24,032 nt of DNA from Calditrichota bacterium (GTDB lineage Bacteria > Calditrichota > Calditrichia > RBG-13-44-9 > J075). The notes below the pieces were generated by a model that was given only the letters and a program-made list of their open reading frames with translations, had not been told where the DNA came from and made no database searches. Shown piece after piece: positions 7,074 through 15,285 of the stretch. Position 1 is the stretch's first letter. Each line of letters starts with the position of its first letter. The position numbers and the translations under genes are program-made. The stretch is from contig JAJRYW010000457.1 in the NCBI GenBank assembly GCA_024275555.1, positions 1-24,032 on the forward strand, read 5' to 3'.

Positions 7074-9938
7074 ATGAAAACAAAATCACCGACATCCCTG
7101 TCTGTTCAATTTGCGGTTAGTGCGACGCTGCTCTCCCTGGGAATATTGCTGCTTAGTTTCGTTTCCTACCGGTCTGTGCAGAGCAGTTTTTCCCGGGCTT
7201 TTGCAGAGAGCGCTGATGCGCTGGTCCAGGCGCAGGCAGATCGTTTCGGGGATATTTGGGCCTCCACTCCCCCGGGCAGCGCCATCCCGATACCGGAGGA
7301 CCTGAAGAATCAGCCCACTATTTTATTTTTAGCCATTGTTGATTCGGCCGGGAATTTCCGGGGTGGATACCATGTTGAAGCGGCCCGGAGATTTCTGTCG
7401 CGCTCCGAGGCAAGCGCTCCGCCCCGCCGGGATGCCGATGGAGCCCTGGTCTTCCGTAAAAGTGTTTTTAGCCGGGAAAATTACCGGGGCGATCTCATTA
7501 CCGGAATCAATTCCCGCCCGCTGCAGGAACAGGCAAAAAGCCTCCGGAACAGCTTTATCAAGATCTCTCTCCTGGCCCTGGCGCTTATCTGGGGAGTTGC
7601 CGGGCTGCTTTATCGTCAAATTACCCGGCCTCTGAAAGCAGCGGCGAAGCAAATCAGGCAGCTTAATCCGGCGCTGGACAAGCTCTCTTCGGCAACCAGC
7701 CGGCATCCCTTTCCACTGCTCTCCGGGGCGCTGTTTTCGTTTGCCGATAAAATCAATCAACGTATCGATGAATTGCAGCGCTACCAGGATCACCTGGACA
7801 CTTTCTTCCGGCTAAGCCCCATTCCCATGCTGATCACCGATGCGAAGGGCAAAATAGAGCAGGCCAACCAGAGCGCCCTGGAACTGTTCGAGGTAGACGC
7901 GCAGACTCTCCAAAACGCCTCCCTGGAAACCGTGCTGAGCAGCAGCGATTTTCAAATCCTCACCACCCACATCCAGGATTCTCACTCGGATGTAGAGGGC
8001 TATGTAACCGCCATCCAAACCGAAACCGGCCAGAAAATCCTGGAGATCAATCTCTCGGCCATGCATGATCGCTCCCGGAAACTCTGCAATTATATCCTGG
8101 CTGCGATTGATGTTACCGATAAGATGAACACCCAGCACGAAATTTTTGAGAACCAGGTTAAGTTGGCCAAAATCAATCGCCAGCTTTATCAGAAAACACA
8201 GCAACTGGAAATTGCCAACGAGAAGGATAAAAAGACTGCCCGCAAATTGGCCCGGTTAATCGAGATCAGCTACGACACCATTCGCTGCAACAACTCCCAG
8301 GAGGTGCTGGAAATTCTGGCCCAAAACGGGCGGGAGTTGCTGGACGCCCAGGATTGCCTGCTCTACGTCTGGCAGCCGGGCGAACGGCATCTTTATCCGC
8401 AAATCCGCCTGGTTGTAGATGAGCGGGAAGGCTTTGCGCCCATCTTTACCGGCGAGACGGTGGTCTGGCGCACCTATCGCGACAACCAGTCCTTTTTCCT
8501 GAGTAGCGATTCGCTGCTGCCGGAAGACTACCAGGCCCTGCTGCTCGATGAGGAGCAAAGCCTGCACGTGATCACTGTGCCGATCAGCGACCAGGATTAC
8601 AAATACGGGGTAGGAGTCTTTTTGCGGCGCGGCGAAGCCCCCTTTGTGGTGGAAGACCTGCACCTGATCACCACCCTGGCCCATCAAACAGCGGTGATGT
8701 TAGACAAGATTTACCTGGTGAATATGCTCAAGGAAAAGGCCAACAATCTGAATAAGCTGAACCAGGATTTGCAGCGCTCCCAGGAACAGGTAATTCAACT
8801 GCAAAAGATGGAAAGCCTGGGCACGCTGGTGGGCGGAATTGCCCACGATTTCAACAATATTTTAGGGATCATCACCCCCAACCTGGATTTGCTGCGCATG
8901 AACGCCGGCAGCGAGAAGAACGTGATGAAACGCGCCGAGATCATCCAGGATGCCGCGGAACGCGCGGCCGATTTAACCCGGCAATTGCTGATGTTCTCAC
9001 GGAATCAGAAAGTAGAACTTGCTCCCCTGTCTGCCAATGAGCTAATCCGCCGGATGGCCGCAATGTTCCGGCGCGCCCTGGGCAAGCATATCGAAGTGCG
9101 CACGGAGCTGAAAACCGACCTGCCCAACATCAACGCTGACGCGACCCGGCTCAGCCAGGTGTTGATGAACCTGGCCGTGAACGCCCGGGACGCCATGCCG
9201 GACGGCGGGGTCATCGTCTTTCGCACCAACCTGGTGCGCTATGAACCGGGCGGCGAAGAAAACAAGCCGGCGGCAGACTATGTGCAGATCAGCGTGGAAG
9301 ATACCGGCGCCGGGATTTCCAAAGCGCATTTAAGTAAAATCTTTGATCCCTTTTTTACCACCAAAAGCGTGGATAAAGGCACCGGCCTGGTGCTCTCGGT
9401 GGTTTACGGTATCGTCAAAAGTCACGACGGATATATCGAGATCGACACCGAGGAGGGCCGGGGCAGTAAATTCCACATCTACTTTCCCCCGACAAACAAA
9501 CCGGTCAAGCGGGCCGCGCCGACGGTAAACGGCCGGCAAGCCCGGGGAAGCGAACACATTCTGGTGATCGATGATGAGGCGATGATTCGCGAATCTTTGC
9601 ACGATTCCCTGGAATCCCTGGGATACTCGATAACGCTGGCTCACAGCGGTGAAGAAGGCGTCGAAATGCTTTCGGAAAAAGGGAATATTGATTTAGCCAT
9701 TGTTGACCTGGCCATGCCGGGCTGGAACGGCGTGGAAACCATCGAGGAGCTGCGCAAGATTAAACCGGGGCTGAAAATTATCCTCTCCAGCGGCTACGCA
9801 GACCAGGAGCAATTGCTGCAAAACACCGCCCAGATCGACGCCTTCCTCTCCAAGCCTTACCATATTAATGATTTGGCAACCGTCCTGCGCAAAGTGCTGC
9901 GGAAAAAGAAGACGGCCCTTCCCCTAAATGGAAAATAG
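7074..9938 (+). CDS. Hybrid sensor histidine kinase (PAS-GAF-HisKA-HATPase-receiver)
   Basis: A 954-residue hybrid kinase. Order: TM1 (~13-33), extracytoplasmic region, TM2 (~161-181), linker, PAS (~240-355), coiled coil, GAF (~391-545), coiled coil, HisKA with GGIAHDFNNILG (H591), HATPase with NLAVNARDAMPDGG and DTGAGIS, then a receiver with IDDE and phosphoacceptor D878 in VDLAMPGW plus a conserved Lys in LSKPYH. The HDFNN H-box is typical of kinases with a C-terminal receiver. Odd point: the G2 box reads GTGLVLS, so V773 replaces the second glycine of the usual GTGLGLS. No output domain is present, so phosphate must pass to a separate protein. It may partner the receiver-less kinase upstream, though 370 bp separates them. 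Confidence 0.92.
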   Translation: MKTKSPTSLSVQFAVSATLLSLGILLLSFVSYRSVQSSFSRAFAESADALVQAQADRFGDIWASTPPGSAIPIPEDLKNQPTILFLAIVDSAGNFRGGYHVEAARRFLSRSEASAPPRRDADGALVFRKSVFSRENYRGDLITGINSRPLQEQAKSLRNSFIKISLLALALIWGVAGLLYRQITRPLKAAAKQIRQLNPALDKLSSATSRHPFPLLSGALFSFADKINQRIDELQRYQDHLDTFFRLSPIPMLITDAKGKIEQANQSALELFEVDAQTLQNASLETVLSSSDFQILTTHIQDSHSDVEGYVTAIQTETGQKILEINLSAMHDRSRKLCNYILAAIDVTDKMNTQHEIFENQVKLAKINRQLYQKTQQLEIANEKDKKTARKLARLIEISYDTIRCNNSQEVLEILAQNGRELLDAQDCLLYVWQPGERHLYPQIRLVVDEREGFAPIFTGETVVWRTYRDNQSFFLSSDSLLPEDYQALLLDEEQSLHVITVPISDQDYKYGVGVFLRRGEAPFVVEDLHLITTLAHQTAVMLDKIYLVNMLKEKANNLNKLNQDLQRSQEQVIQLQKMESLGTLVGGIAHDFNNILGIITPNLDLLRMNAGSEKNVMKRAEIIQDAAERAADLTRQLLMFSRNQKVELAPLSANELIRRMAAMFRRALGKHIEVRTELKTDLPNINADATRLSQVLMNLAVNARDAMPDGGVIVFRTNLVRYEPGGEENKPAADYVQISVEDTGAGISKAHLSKIFDPFFTTKSVDKGTGLVLSVVYGIVKSHDGYIEIDTEEGRGSKFHIYFPPTNKPVKRAAPTVNGRQARGSEHILVIDDEAMIRESLHDSLESLGYSITLAHSGEEGVEMLSEKGNIDLAIVDLAMPGWNGVETIEELRKIKPGLKIILSSGYADQEQLLQNTAQIDAFLSKPYHINDLATVLRKVLRKKKTALPLNGK

Positions 9939-10205
9939 GCCGGAGTCGCAGGCTTGGAGTTCGCAACAAAGCGGCGCGCGCCACAACTGGGGCAAACCGG
10001 GTCGCCATTTCGGCCGGCCGGATTGCGGCTGCCGGGGCAATCAATCTTCGCGGATTAATTCGCGCGCTTATAAACAGTTAAGAGGAGGTTGATTCTCCCG
10101 CACTCCCATACCCGCGCCGCCTCTCCCTCGATTGAAAGCCTGCCGGATGTATCGTGTGGAATGAAAGCGTCGCTACCGATCAAGTCCGCCCGCCCGAGAG
10201 AATTC
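9939..10205. other. Intergenic region downstream of hybrid kinase
   Basis: GC-rich at first (cggccggccgg near 10011-10021, and arms ccggc/gccgg at 10014-10018 and 10031-10035), but no T-run follows, so I do not call a terminator. No coding frame or RNA gene is recognisable. Confidence 0.4.
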
Positions 10206-10235
10206 AAAAAATCAAGTTTATAAGTTTGATTTTTT
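10206..10235. repeat. 10-bp perfect inverted repeat overlapping a promoter
   Basis: Left arm aaaaaatcaa at 10206-10215 and right arm ttgatttttt at 10226-10235 match perfectly around a 10-base loop. The right arm contains the candidate -35 hexamer of the next promoter, an arrangement compatible with an operator. AT-only arms of this kind can also arise by chance. Confidence 0.5.
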
Positions 10236-10253
10236 ATAAAAAAAGTGTAAATT
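10226..10253 (+). promoter_or_regulatory. Candidate sigma70-type promoter for the DUF2378-like gene
   Basis: TTGATT at 10226-10231 (four of six to TTGACA) and TAAATT at 10248-10253 (four of six to TATAAT), separated by 16 bp and ending 47 bp before the ATG at 10300. The surrounding DNA is strongly AT-rich compared with the GC-rich DNA just upstream. Predicted from spacing and sequence only. Confidence 0.45.
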
Positions 10254-10299
10254 AGGGCGAAATTTTATCAGTTCTCAAAAATGGCGACAGAGGGGAAGA

Positions 10300-10857
10300 A
10301 TGAGCGAAATTCGCGGCTTAATTTTTCATTCTCGATTAGACTACCTGCAAAAACACTGGAACGGCAGTTCCTTAAAAAAACTGGGTGAGTCGCTCTCGCT
10401 TTCTACCCGCCAGCTTATCTCAGATCAAATTTTTTGGGTAAACACCTATCCTTTTGAAGCGCTCAAGGAGTTCGACCTGGCCTTAGGGCGCGCCGCCGGG
10501 CAGCCGGAAGCGGAATTATATTCGGATATCGGGCGGGAATTTGCGGTGGCCCTGGTAGAGCGCTACTTTTACAACTACGTAGAAGCAGGAGCGCCCAGTA
10601 AGTTTTTGCTGCAATTCCAGCGTCTTTATTCCTATTTGTGGGGATTCGGAGAGCTGGAAGTTCATTTGGAAGAACAGCACAAGGCAGAGCTTTCTTTTAC
10701 CTTCGATGAGGAAATTCCCGATTCATTTCGCTTTTTCCTGGAAGCCTTTTTAGCCAGGGCGCTGGAAATCTGCGGCGCAAAAGAAGTCTCCTTAAACCGT
10801 GAGCCGGACTTTAATACCGGCGAAGATCACTTGGTTTATCATCTTTCCTGGCGATAA
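10300..10857 (+). CDS. DUF2378 (TIGR02265)/V4R-like protein
   Basis: A 185-residue soluble protein. Its build resembles the DUF2378/TIGR02265 family known mainly from Myxococcales, distant relatives of V4R and haem-NO-binding-like folds: an N-terminal HSRLDYLQKHW, a central W..YPFEALKEFDLAL, GREFA..LVERYFYNY, and a C-terminal LEICGAKEV followed by ...YHLSW. The small-molecule-binding cysteines found near the end of V4R domains are absent, so metal binding there is unlikely. No signal peptide or membrane segment. Function unknown in the family as far as I know. Start ATG at 10300 follows gaggggaag. It lies 79 bp upstream of the SatD-like gene on the same strand and may be cotranscribed with it. 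Confidence 0.6.
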   Translation: MSEIRGLIFHSRLDYLQKHWNGSSLKKLGESLSLSTRQLISDQIFWVNTYPFEALKEFDLALGRAAGQPEAELYSDIGREFAVALVERYFYNYVEAGAPSKFLLQFQRLYSYLWGFGELEVHLEEQHKAELSFTFDEEIPDSFRFFLEAFLARALEICGAKEVSLNREPDFNTGEDHLVYHLSWR

Positions 10858-10936
10858 TAATTATCGGACATTTTTGGTGAGTTCGGCTGCTGTGGGAGGT
10901 TGCCATATCAGCAATTGAATAATGAGAGGATGATAC

Positions 10937-11632
10937 ATGGAACTTGATCATAACTTATATGTGGTCATCATTGGGGATGTGAGCGGCTCGAAACAGCTTA
11001 GCGGAAAAAGCCGTTATAAAACACAGCTTTTTCTGAAATCTTCCATCGTACAGATTAATGAAGAATACAGCAACGAGATCGAAGCGCCTTTTACCATTAC
11101 CAAGGGGGATGAGTTTCAGGGGTTGGTGATCGACCTGGCCTCGGCCTTCAAAATTGTCTTAGCCCTGGAAAAACTGATTTTCCCGGTACGGCTTCGATTT
11201 GGCATCGGCGTCGGCGAAGTGCTCAAGATGGGCAGCAGACTGCCTATCGAGATGGACGGACCGGCTTTCCATCGCGCCAATGCCGCTTTGGGCGTCGCCA
11301 AAAAGAAAAAGTGTGACTATTATATGAACTCCATCAACGAAGCGGTGGATATCCTGGCCAACACGACCTTCCAGTTGATCACGGCCATCAAACAGCGCTG
11401 GAACGAGCGGCACTACCGGCTATTTTGGAACTACAAAGACCTGGGCACCTACCGGGAAGTTGCCGAATTGGAGAACATTACCCCGCAGGCGGTCTGCGAG
11501 GCGCTGAAAAATGCCCGGGCCCTGAATGTCAAATCCGCCGAAGAAAGTCTGCTTTACTATTTTCGCAAATATCCCCTTTGTGTAAACGGCAATGGTCAGA
11601 TGCTGGTAGAAGGCGGCGAAGTATCGCTCTGA
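10937..11632 (+). CDS. SatD-like protein with C-terminal HTH
   Basis: A 231-residue protein resembling the SatD family (PF16264), whose role is unclear. N-terminal part: VVIIGDVSGSK (D14), then FTITKGDEFQGL (D58), RLRFGIGVGEV (87-95) and DGPAFHRANAAL (107-118). The C-terminal part, TYREVAELENITPQAVCEAL (~171-190), looks like a helix-turn-helix. This motif order resembles class III nucleotide cyclases (metal Asp, second Asp in GD, GIG.GEV strand, then a GP..R.NAA segment); that is my inference. The membrane protein SatE that often accompanies SatD is not in this window. The ATG at 10937 follows gagagga. The last 37 bp overlap the convergent CPBP protease gene. Confidence 0.72.
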   Translation: MELDHNLYVVIIGDVSGSKQLSGKSRYKTQLFLKSSIVQINEEYSNEIEAPFTITKGDEFQGLVIDLASAFKIVLALEKLIFPVRLRFGIGVGEVLKMGSRLPIEMDGPAFHRANAALGVAKKKKCDYYMNSINEAVDILANTTFQLITAIKQRWNERHYRLFWNYKDLGTYREVAELENITPQAVCEALKNARALNVKSAEESLLYYFRKYPLCVNGNGQMLVEGGEVSL

Positions 11633-12438
11633 TAGGCCAGGTTGATATGCTGCAACCCCCAATAGCCAATGAATACCGCTGCCGCAACCATCAGCGGCGA
11701 AACATGATCTCCCCACAAATACCAGCCGTCCCAAAACTCCGAATCAACATTGTAATACATCACCGCCAGGGCATTGTTGGCGGCATGTACAATGAAGGCC
11801 GGTATAATGCTGTTTGTCCGCCAGGCTAAATATCCCAGGGCAAACCCGAACAGAAAAATCTGGATGGCGCCGTAAATATTGAAGTGGATGGCTGTGAAAG
11901 CCACACTGCTATAGACCACTGCCTGGGTAGCGCCGACATGCCCCTCCAGCGAGGTCTGTAAAAATCCCCGGAAGATAGACTCCTCGACAAACCCGGCCAC
12001 AACAACCGCCCCGAGAAGCAGCAAGAGCAAGTCCAGGGGGCCGGTAGCCTGCATCATCTTGGCCAATTCTCCGGACAACTCCTCCGGCATGGGAATGATC
12101 AGGTTCAGCAGGCGATCTAACTCATCAACCAGAACAGCCAGGGAAACGCCGACAGCCAGCGAAGGAAACAGCAGCGGCGCGGGAACAGGGTTCCAGCGGA
12201 AGAATGTTTTGGGGGCCAGTTTGCGCACCCGCAGGTAAATAAAGGGCAGCACCGCCAGGCCCAGCTCCCCGGTGATGATCAGTATCTTTTGCAAGATTGG
12301 CGAGATCGCCTCGGCGTCGCCCTGGTTGCTCATTCCCACGAAAAAAAGCTGCGGCAGCACCGCAAGAAATAAACTGGCGATGATCACCATAAACGCCTCG
12401 AAAGGCGGGGGAGTGGTAAAATCCTTTTCCGGTTCCAT
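11596..12438 (-). CDS. CPBP family intramembrane metalloprotease (Abi/CAAX-like)
   Basis: A 280-residue polytopic membrane protein of the CPBP (Abi/Rce1) family. The catalytic signature is complete: VEESIFRGFL (E152, E153, R157), AIHFN (H185) and VHAANNALAV (H218, N222), all in the C-terminal half. Bacterial members range from CAAX-type peptide processing to bacteriocin self-immunity; the substrate here is unknown. The ATG at 12438 lies one base past the methyltransferase stop, with the AAAGGA ribosome site inside the end of that gene, so translation is probably coupled. Its last 37 bp overlap the SatD-like gene on the other strand, so no terminator fits between them. Confidence 0.88.
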   Translation of the reverse strand: MEPEKDFTTPPPFEAFMVIIASLFLAVLPQLFFVGMSNQGDAEAISPILQKILIITGELGLAVLPFIYLRVRKLAPKTFFRWNPVPAPLLFPSLAVGVSLAVLVDELDRLLNLIIPMPEELSGELAKMMQATGPLDLLLLLLGAVVVAGFVEESIFRGFLQTSLEGHVGATQAVVYSSVAFTAIHFNIYGAIQIFLFGFALGYLAWRTNSIIPAFIVHAANNALAVMYYNVDSEFWDGWYLWGDHVSPLMVAAAVFIGYWGLQHINLAYQSDTSPPSTSI

Positions 12439-12439
12439 A

Positions 12440-13234
12440 CTATCCTTTCCGTTTGCGGGTCTGGTTCAATTGTGCAGCAATGGCATTGAGAAAGATGCTC
12501 CCCGCGATAGCCACATTCAGCGATTCCGCTTTTCCGTAGCGCCAGATTTTTATTTGGCGATTGGCTAATCTTAACAATTTTGGTGAAACACCTTGCGCCT
12601 CGCCGCCCAGGAGCAGCGCTACCGGGGCGTGAAAACGGGTTTTCTCCAACGACTGACGAGCCTGCAGGCTGGTGGCAAAAAGGCCAAATCCGCGTTTCTT
12701 CAATTCCGTTAAATCCTTCTCCAGATCCTGGGAAACATATACGGGGAGATGAAAAAGGGAACCCATGCTGCTGCGGACCACCTTCGGATTGTAGGGATCG
12801 ACGCAATCGGCAGAAAGCAATACCGCGCTGGCGCCAAACCAATCCGCGCTGCGAATAAGGGTTCCCAGGTTCCCGGGATCGCGGACGCTGTCTAACACCA
12901 GGACCAGTTTGCTTTTCGGGGAAAACACCTTTCCCGGGCTAAAAGAGGGCATCTTCACCACCATCACAATACCCTGGGGGGATTCGGCGTCGGCTAATTT
13001 GCGGAAGGCGTTTTCCCCGATTTTATAAGCAGGGAGATTTCGGTGCTGCGCCGCATCATAGAACTCCGTCCATTGCGGGCCGGCCTGGAATTCTTCTGTA
13101 GTTAAAATCGCTTCGATGGGCCATTCGGAAAGCAGCGCCTCCCGGCAGAGCCGTACGCCTTCCGCCAGAAAGAGGCCCTCCGCATATCGCTGTCGTTTCT
13201 TATGTAGATTTACGTATTTTTTCCAGCCGCCCAT
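12440..13234 (-). CDS. SpoU/TrmH family RNA 2'-O-methyltransferase
   Basis: A 264-residue SPOUT-class methyltransferase that should transfer a methyl group from SAM to a ribose 2'-OH in rRNA or tRNA. The N-terminal ~100 residues match a SpoU substrate-binding domain. The knot domain shows motif 1 DPGNLGTLIRSA (N122, R128), motif 2 LLLGGEAQGVS (208-217) and motif 3 ESLNVAIAGSIFLN (237-250). The target nucleotide cannot be read from sequence; the layout resembles RlmB/TsnR-like 23S rRNA enzymes. The ATG at 13234 has GGTGAG nine bases upstream. It is the middle gene of a minus-strand operon, 32 bp after the oxidoreductase and one base before the protease. Confidence 0.9.
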   Translation of the reverse strand: MGGWKKYVNLHKKRQRYAEGLFLAEGVRLCREALLSEWPIEAILTTEEFQAGPQWTEFYDAAQHRNLPAYKIGENAFRKLADAESPQGIVMVVKMPSFSPGKVFSPKSKLVLVLDSVRDPGNLGTLIRSADWFGASAVLLSADCVDPYNPKVVRSSMGSLFHLPVYVSQDLEKDLTELKKRGFGLFATSLQARQSLEKTRFHAPVALLLGGEAQGVSPKLLRLANRQIKIWRYGKAESLNVAIAGSIFLNAIAAQLNQTRKRKG

Positions 13235-13266
13235 AATATTTTTCTCACCAAGTCTCGCAATATGAT

Positions 13267-15285
13267 TTACTCGCCGGTTGCCGGCAACAATTCTATCTCC
13301 ACCCGGGCATCGTTAAAACAGGCTCCGCCGGAAACCGGCTCCACCCAGTCCGGGCAAAGCGCGGTGGAGGTTTTTTTGTTGATGGAAGCTTTGCGCCACG
13401 CCCCTTTGGGCATCATCACCACCCCCGGCCGGATTGAGCGGGAAATGTGGGCGTGGCAATGCACTTCACCAAGTTCATTGAAGACCCGCACCGACGCCCA
13501 CTCGGGGATGTTCCGGGTACGGGCGTCCTCCGGATGTATGGTTACCGATAAATTCAGGCAGTTGAATTCTCCCAGGGTGCTGGTAATCATACCTTTGTGG
13601 GAAGGGGAAATCAACGCAAGCGGGTAGGTCGGGTCGGGCGCTTGCCAGTCAAAGGTTAAGCCGGTTAGTTTTTCCGGGAAAAGATTGACCTTGCCATCCT
13701 CTGTGCGGGGAAAGACGGTTTTAAACAGCACCGGGCCGCTGCCCTGAAAACGCAAGGCGACCGTCCGGCCCTGTTTGAGGAGATGCAGGTCGTCGGGAAC
13801 ATCCCCGCGGAAGCGTAACGCCGCAACCGCGTCTTCTATTAAAGCGTCTTCCTCAATCCGGAAAGCCAAATCATCCCATCCCATTCGGCGTCCCAATTCG
13901 GCAAAAACAGCCGGATTGGAACGGGCTTCACCCCGGGCGGAAACAACCGGCCGGATTCCGCCGATCATATAACTTCCGTAGCCTCGCCGGAGGTCATAAT
14001 GTTCCAGAAAAGTAGCCGCCGGGAGCAGAATGTCCGCAAAGCGGGCCGTATCGGTCATCACCTGCTCAAAAACTACCGTAAACAGGTCTTCCCGCCGGAG
14101 CCCGGCAAGCACTTTGTTTTGATCGGGAACCGTGACGGCCGGATTGCAATTATAGACAAACAGCGCTTTAACGGGCGGATCCAGCGAGCCGCCCAGGTAG
14201 TCGCCCAGCCGGGTTTGATTGAGCGTGCGGGAATTCCAGTTAAGCGGGCCAAACAAGGCCTCGACGTCCAGGGAAACTGCGCCGCTGTTGCTCATCGTGT
14301 ATCCCCCGCCGGGCAGACCGAATTTGCCCAGCAAGGCCGGCATGGCTAAGATGGCCGTGAGGGCCGGGACGGAACGGCGGTTGCGTTCTACTCCCCATCC
14401 GCAGCGGAGAACCGCGGGAGATGCATGGGCGTATTGTTCGGCCAGTTGGCGGATGTGCTCTGCAGAAACGCCGGAAGCCGCGGCGGCCTTTTCCAGCGGC
14501 CATTCCCGGGCCGCCTCCAGCAACGGTTCCGTATTGCGGCAGTAATGATCCAGAAAATGGTGGTCAAGATGTTCGTGTTCGCGCCAATATTGGATCATCG
14601 CCAGGGCCAGGGGAAGATCCCCGCCGGGCAGCACCGGGAGATGCAGATCGATTTCCGCCCCGGAGAAATGATTGACCTGATCAACCACGGCAATAAAGGC
14701 GCCCCGGCGTTTGGCAACTTTTAGATATGGCATCAGGTGTATATTGGAAATTTTGGGATTCGCTCCCCATATCAAAATAAACTGAGCCTGGGGATAACTT
14801 TCAAAGGCTACCCCGGGCATCTTGCCGTACATGGCCGCAGCAACGGCAGTGCTTGGCGCAGCGCAAAGCGTCTTCTGGCAGCGGGAGGCCCCTAACCGGG
14901 CAAAAAAATAATCGTCGATAAACTCATCGGTGAGATAGCCATTCGATCCGCCATAGTGAAAAGGAAAAATTGCTTCGCCGCCATACTGGGACGAAATCCG
15001 GCGAAACTGCTCCACAATTTCCGAAAGAGCCTCATCCCAGCTAATCCGCTCAAATTCCCCCTTTCCCCTGGGACCGCTTCGGCGCATGGGGTAAAGCAGC
15101 CGGTCCGGATGGTAGAGACGTCGATCAAACCGGCGAACTTTACTGCAAATAAAACCGTTGGTATTGGGATGACCATTATCGGCGCCGCTGATTTTAGAGA
15201 CGCGCCCATTTTGCACCTGTATTTCCAGAGCGCAGGTGTCGGGACAATCCAGCGGACAATGACTATGGTAGTTGCGTATTGGCAC
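13267..15285 (-). CDS. Molybdopterin-dependent oxidoreductase with 4Fe-4S cluster
   Basis: A 672-residue MopB (DMSO reductase) superfamily catalytic subunit. An N-terminal 4Fe-4S site has C10, C14, C18 and C47 (CPLDCPDTC, then FICSK). A cofactor-binding core follows, with LIWGANP and GRRMGWDD-type segments, and a C-terminal molybdopterin-dinucleotide-binding domain at about 550-660. By position, C141 in TLCAAPST is the likely Mo/W ligand, as in formate dehydrogenase-like enzymes; this is an inference. No Tat or Sec signal is present, so it is probably cytoplasmic. No iron-sulfur or membrane partner subunit is adjacent, so the electron partner is unknown, as is the substrate. Start is GTG at 15285, after a strong AAGGAGGT ribosome site. 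First gene of its operon. Confidence 0.9.
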   Translation of the reverse strand: MPIRNYHSHCPLDCPDTCALEIQVQNGRVSKISGADNGHPNTNGFICSKVRRFDRRLYHPDRLLYPMRRSGPRGKGEFERISWDEALSEIVEQFRRISSQYGGEAIFPFHYGGSNGYLTDEFIDDYFFARLGASRCQKTLCAAPSTAVAAAMYGKMPGVAFESYPQAQFILIWGANPKISNIHLMPYLKVAKRRGAFIAVVDQVNHFSGAEIDLHLPVLPGGDLPLALAMIQYWREHEHLDHHFLDHYCRNTEPLLEAAREWPLEKAAAASGVSAEHIRQLAEQYAHASPAVLRCGWGVERNRRSVPALTAILAMPALLGKFGLPGGGYTMSNSGAVSLDVEALFGPLNWNSRTLNQTRLGDYLGGSLDPPVKALFVYNCNPAVTVPDQNKVLAGLRREDLFTVVFEQVMTDTARFADILLPAATFLEHYDLRRGYGSYMIGGIRPVVSARGEARSNPAVFAELGRRMGWDDLAFRIEEDALIEDAVAALRFRGDVPDDLHLLKQGRTVALRFQGSGPVLFKTVFPRTEDGKVNLFPEKLTGLTFDWQAPDPTYPLALISPSHKGMITSTLGEFNCLNLSVTIHPEDARTRNIPEWASVRVFNELGEVHCHAHISRSIRPGVVMMPKGAWRKASINKKTSTALCPDWVEPVSGGACFNDARVEIELLPATGE

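Noticed and set aside
10011..10035. Terminator after the hybrid kinase
   Set aside because: GC-rich arms exist but no T-run follows.
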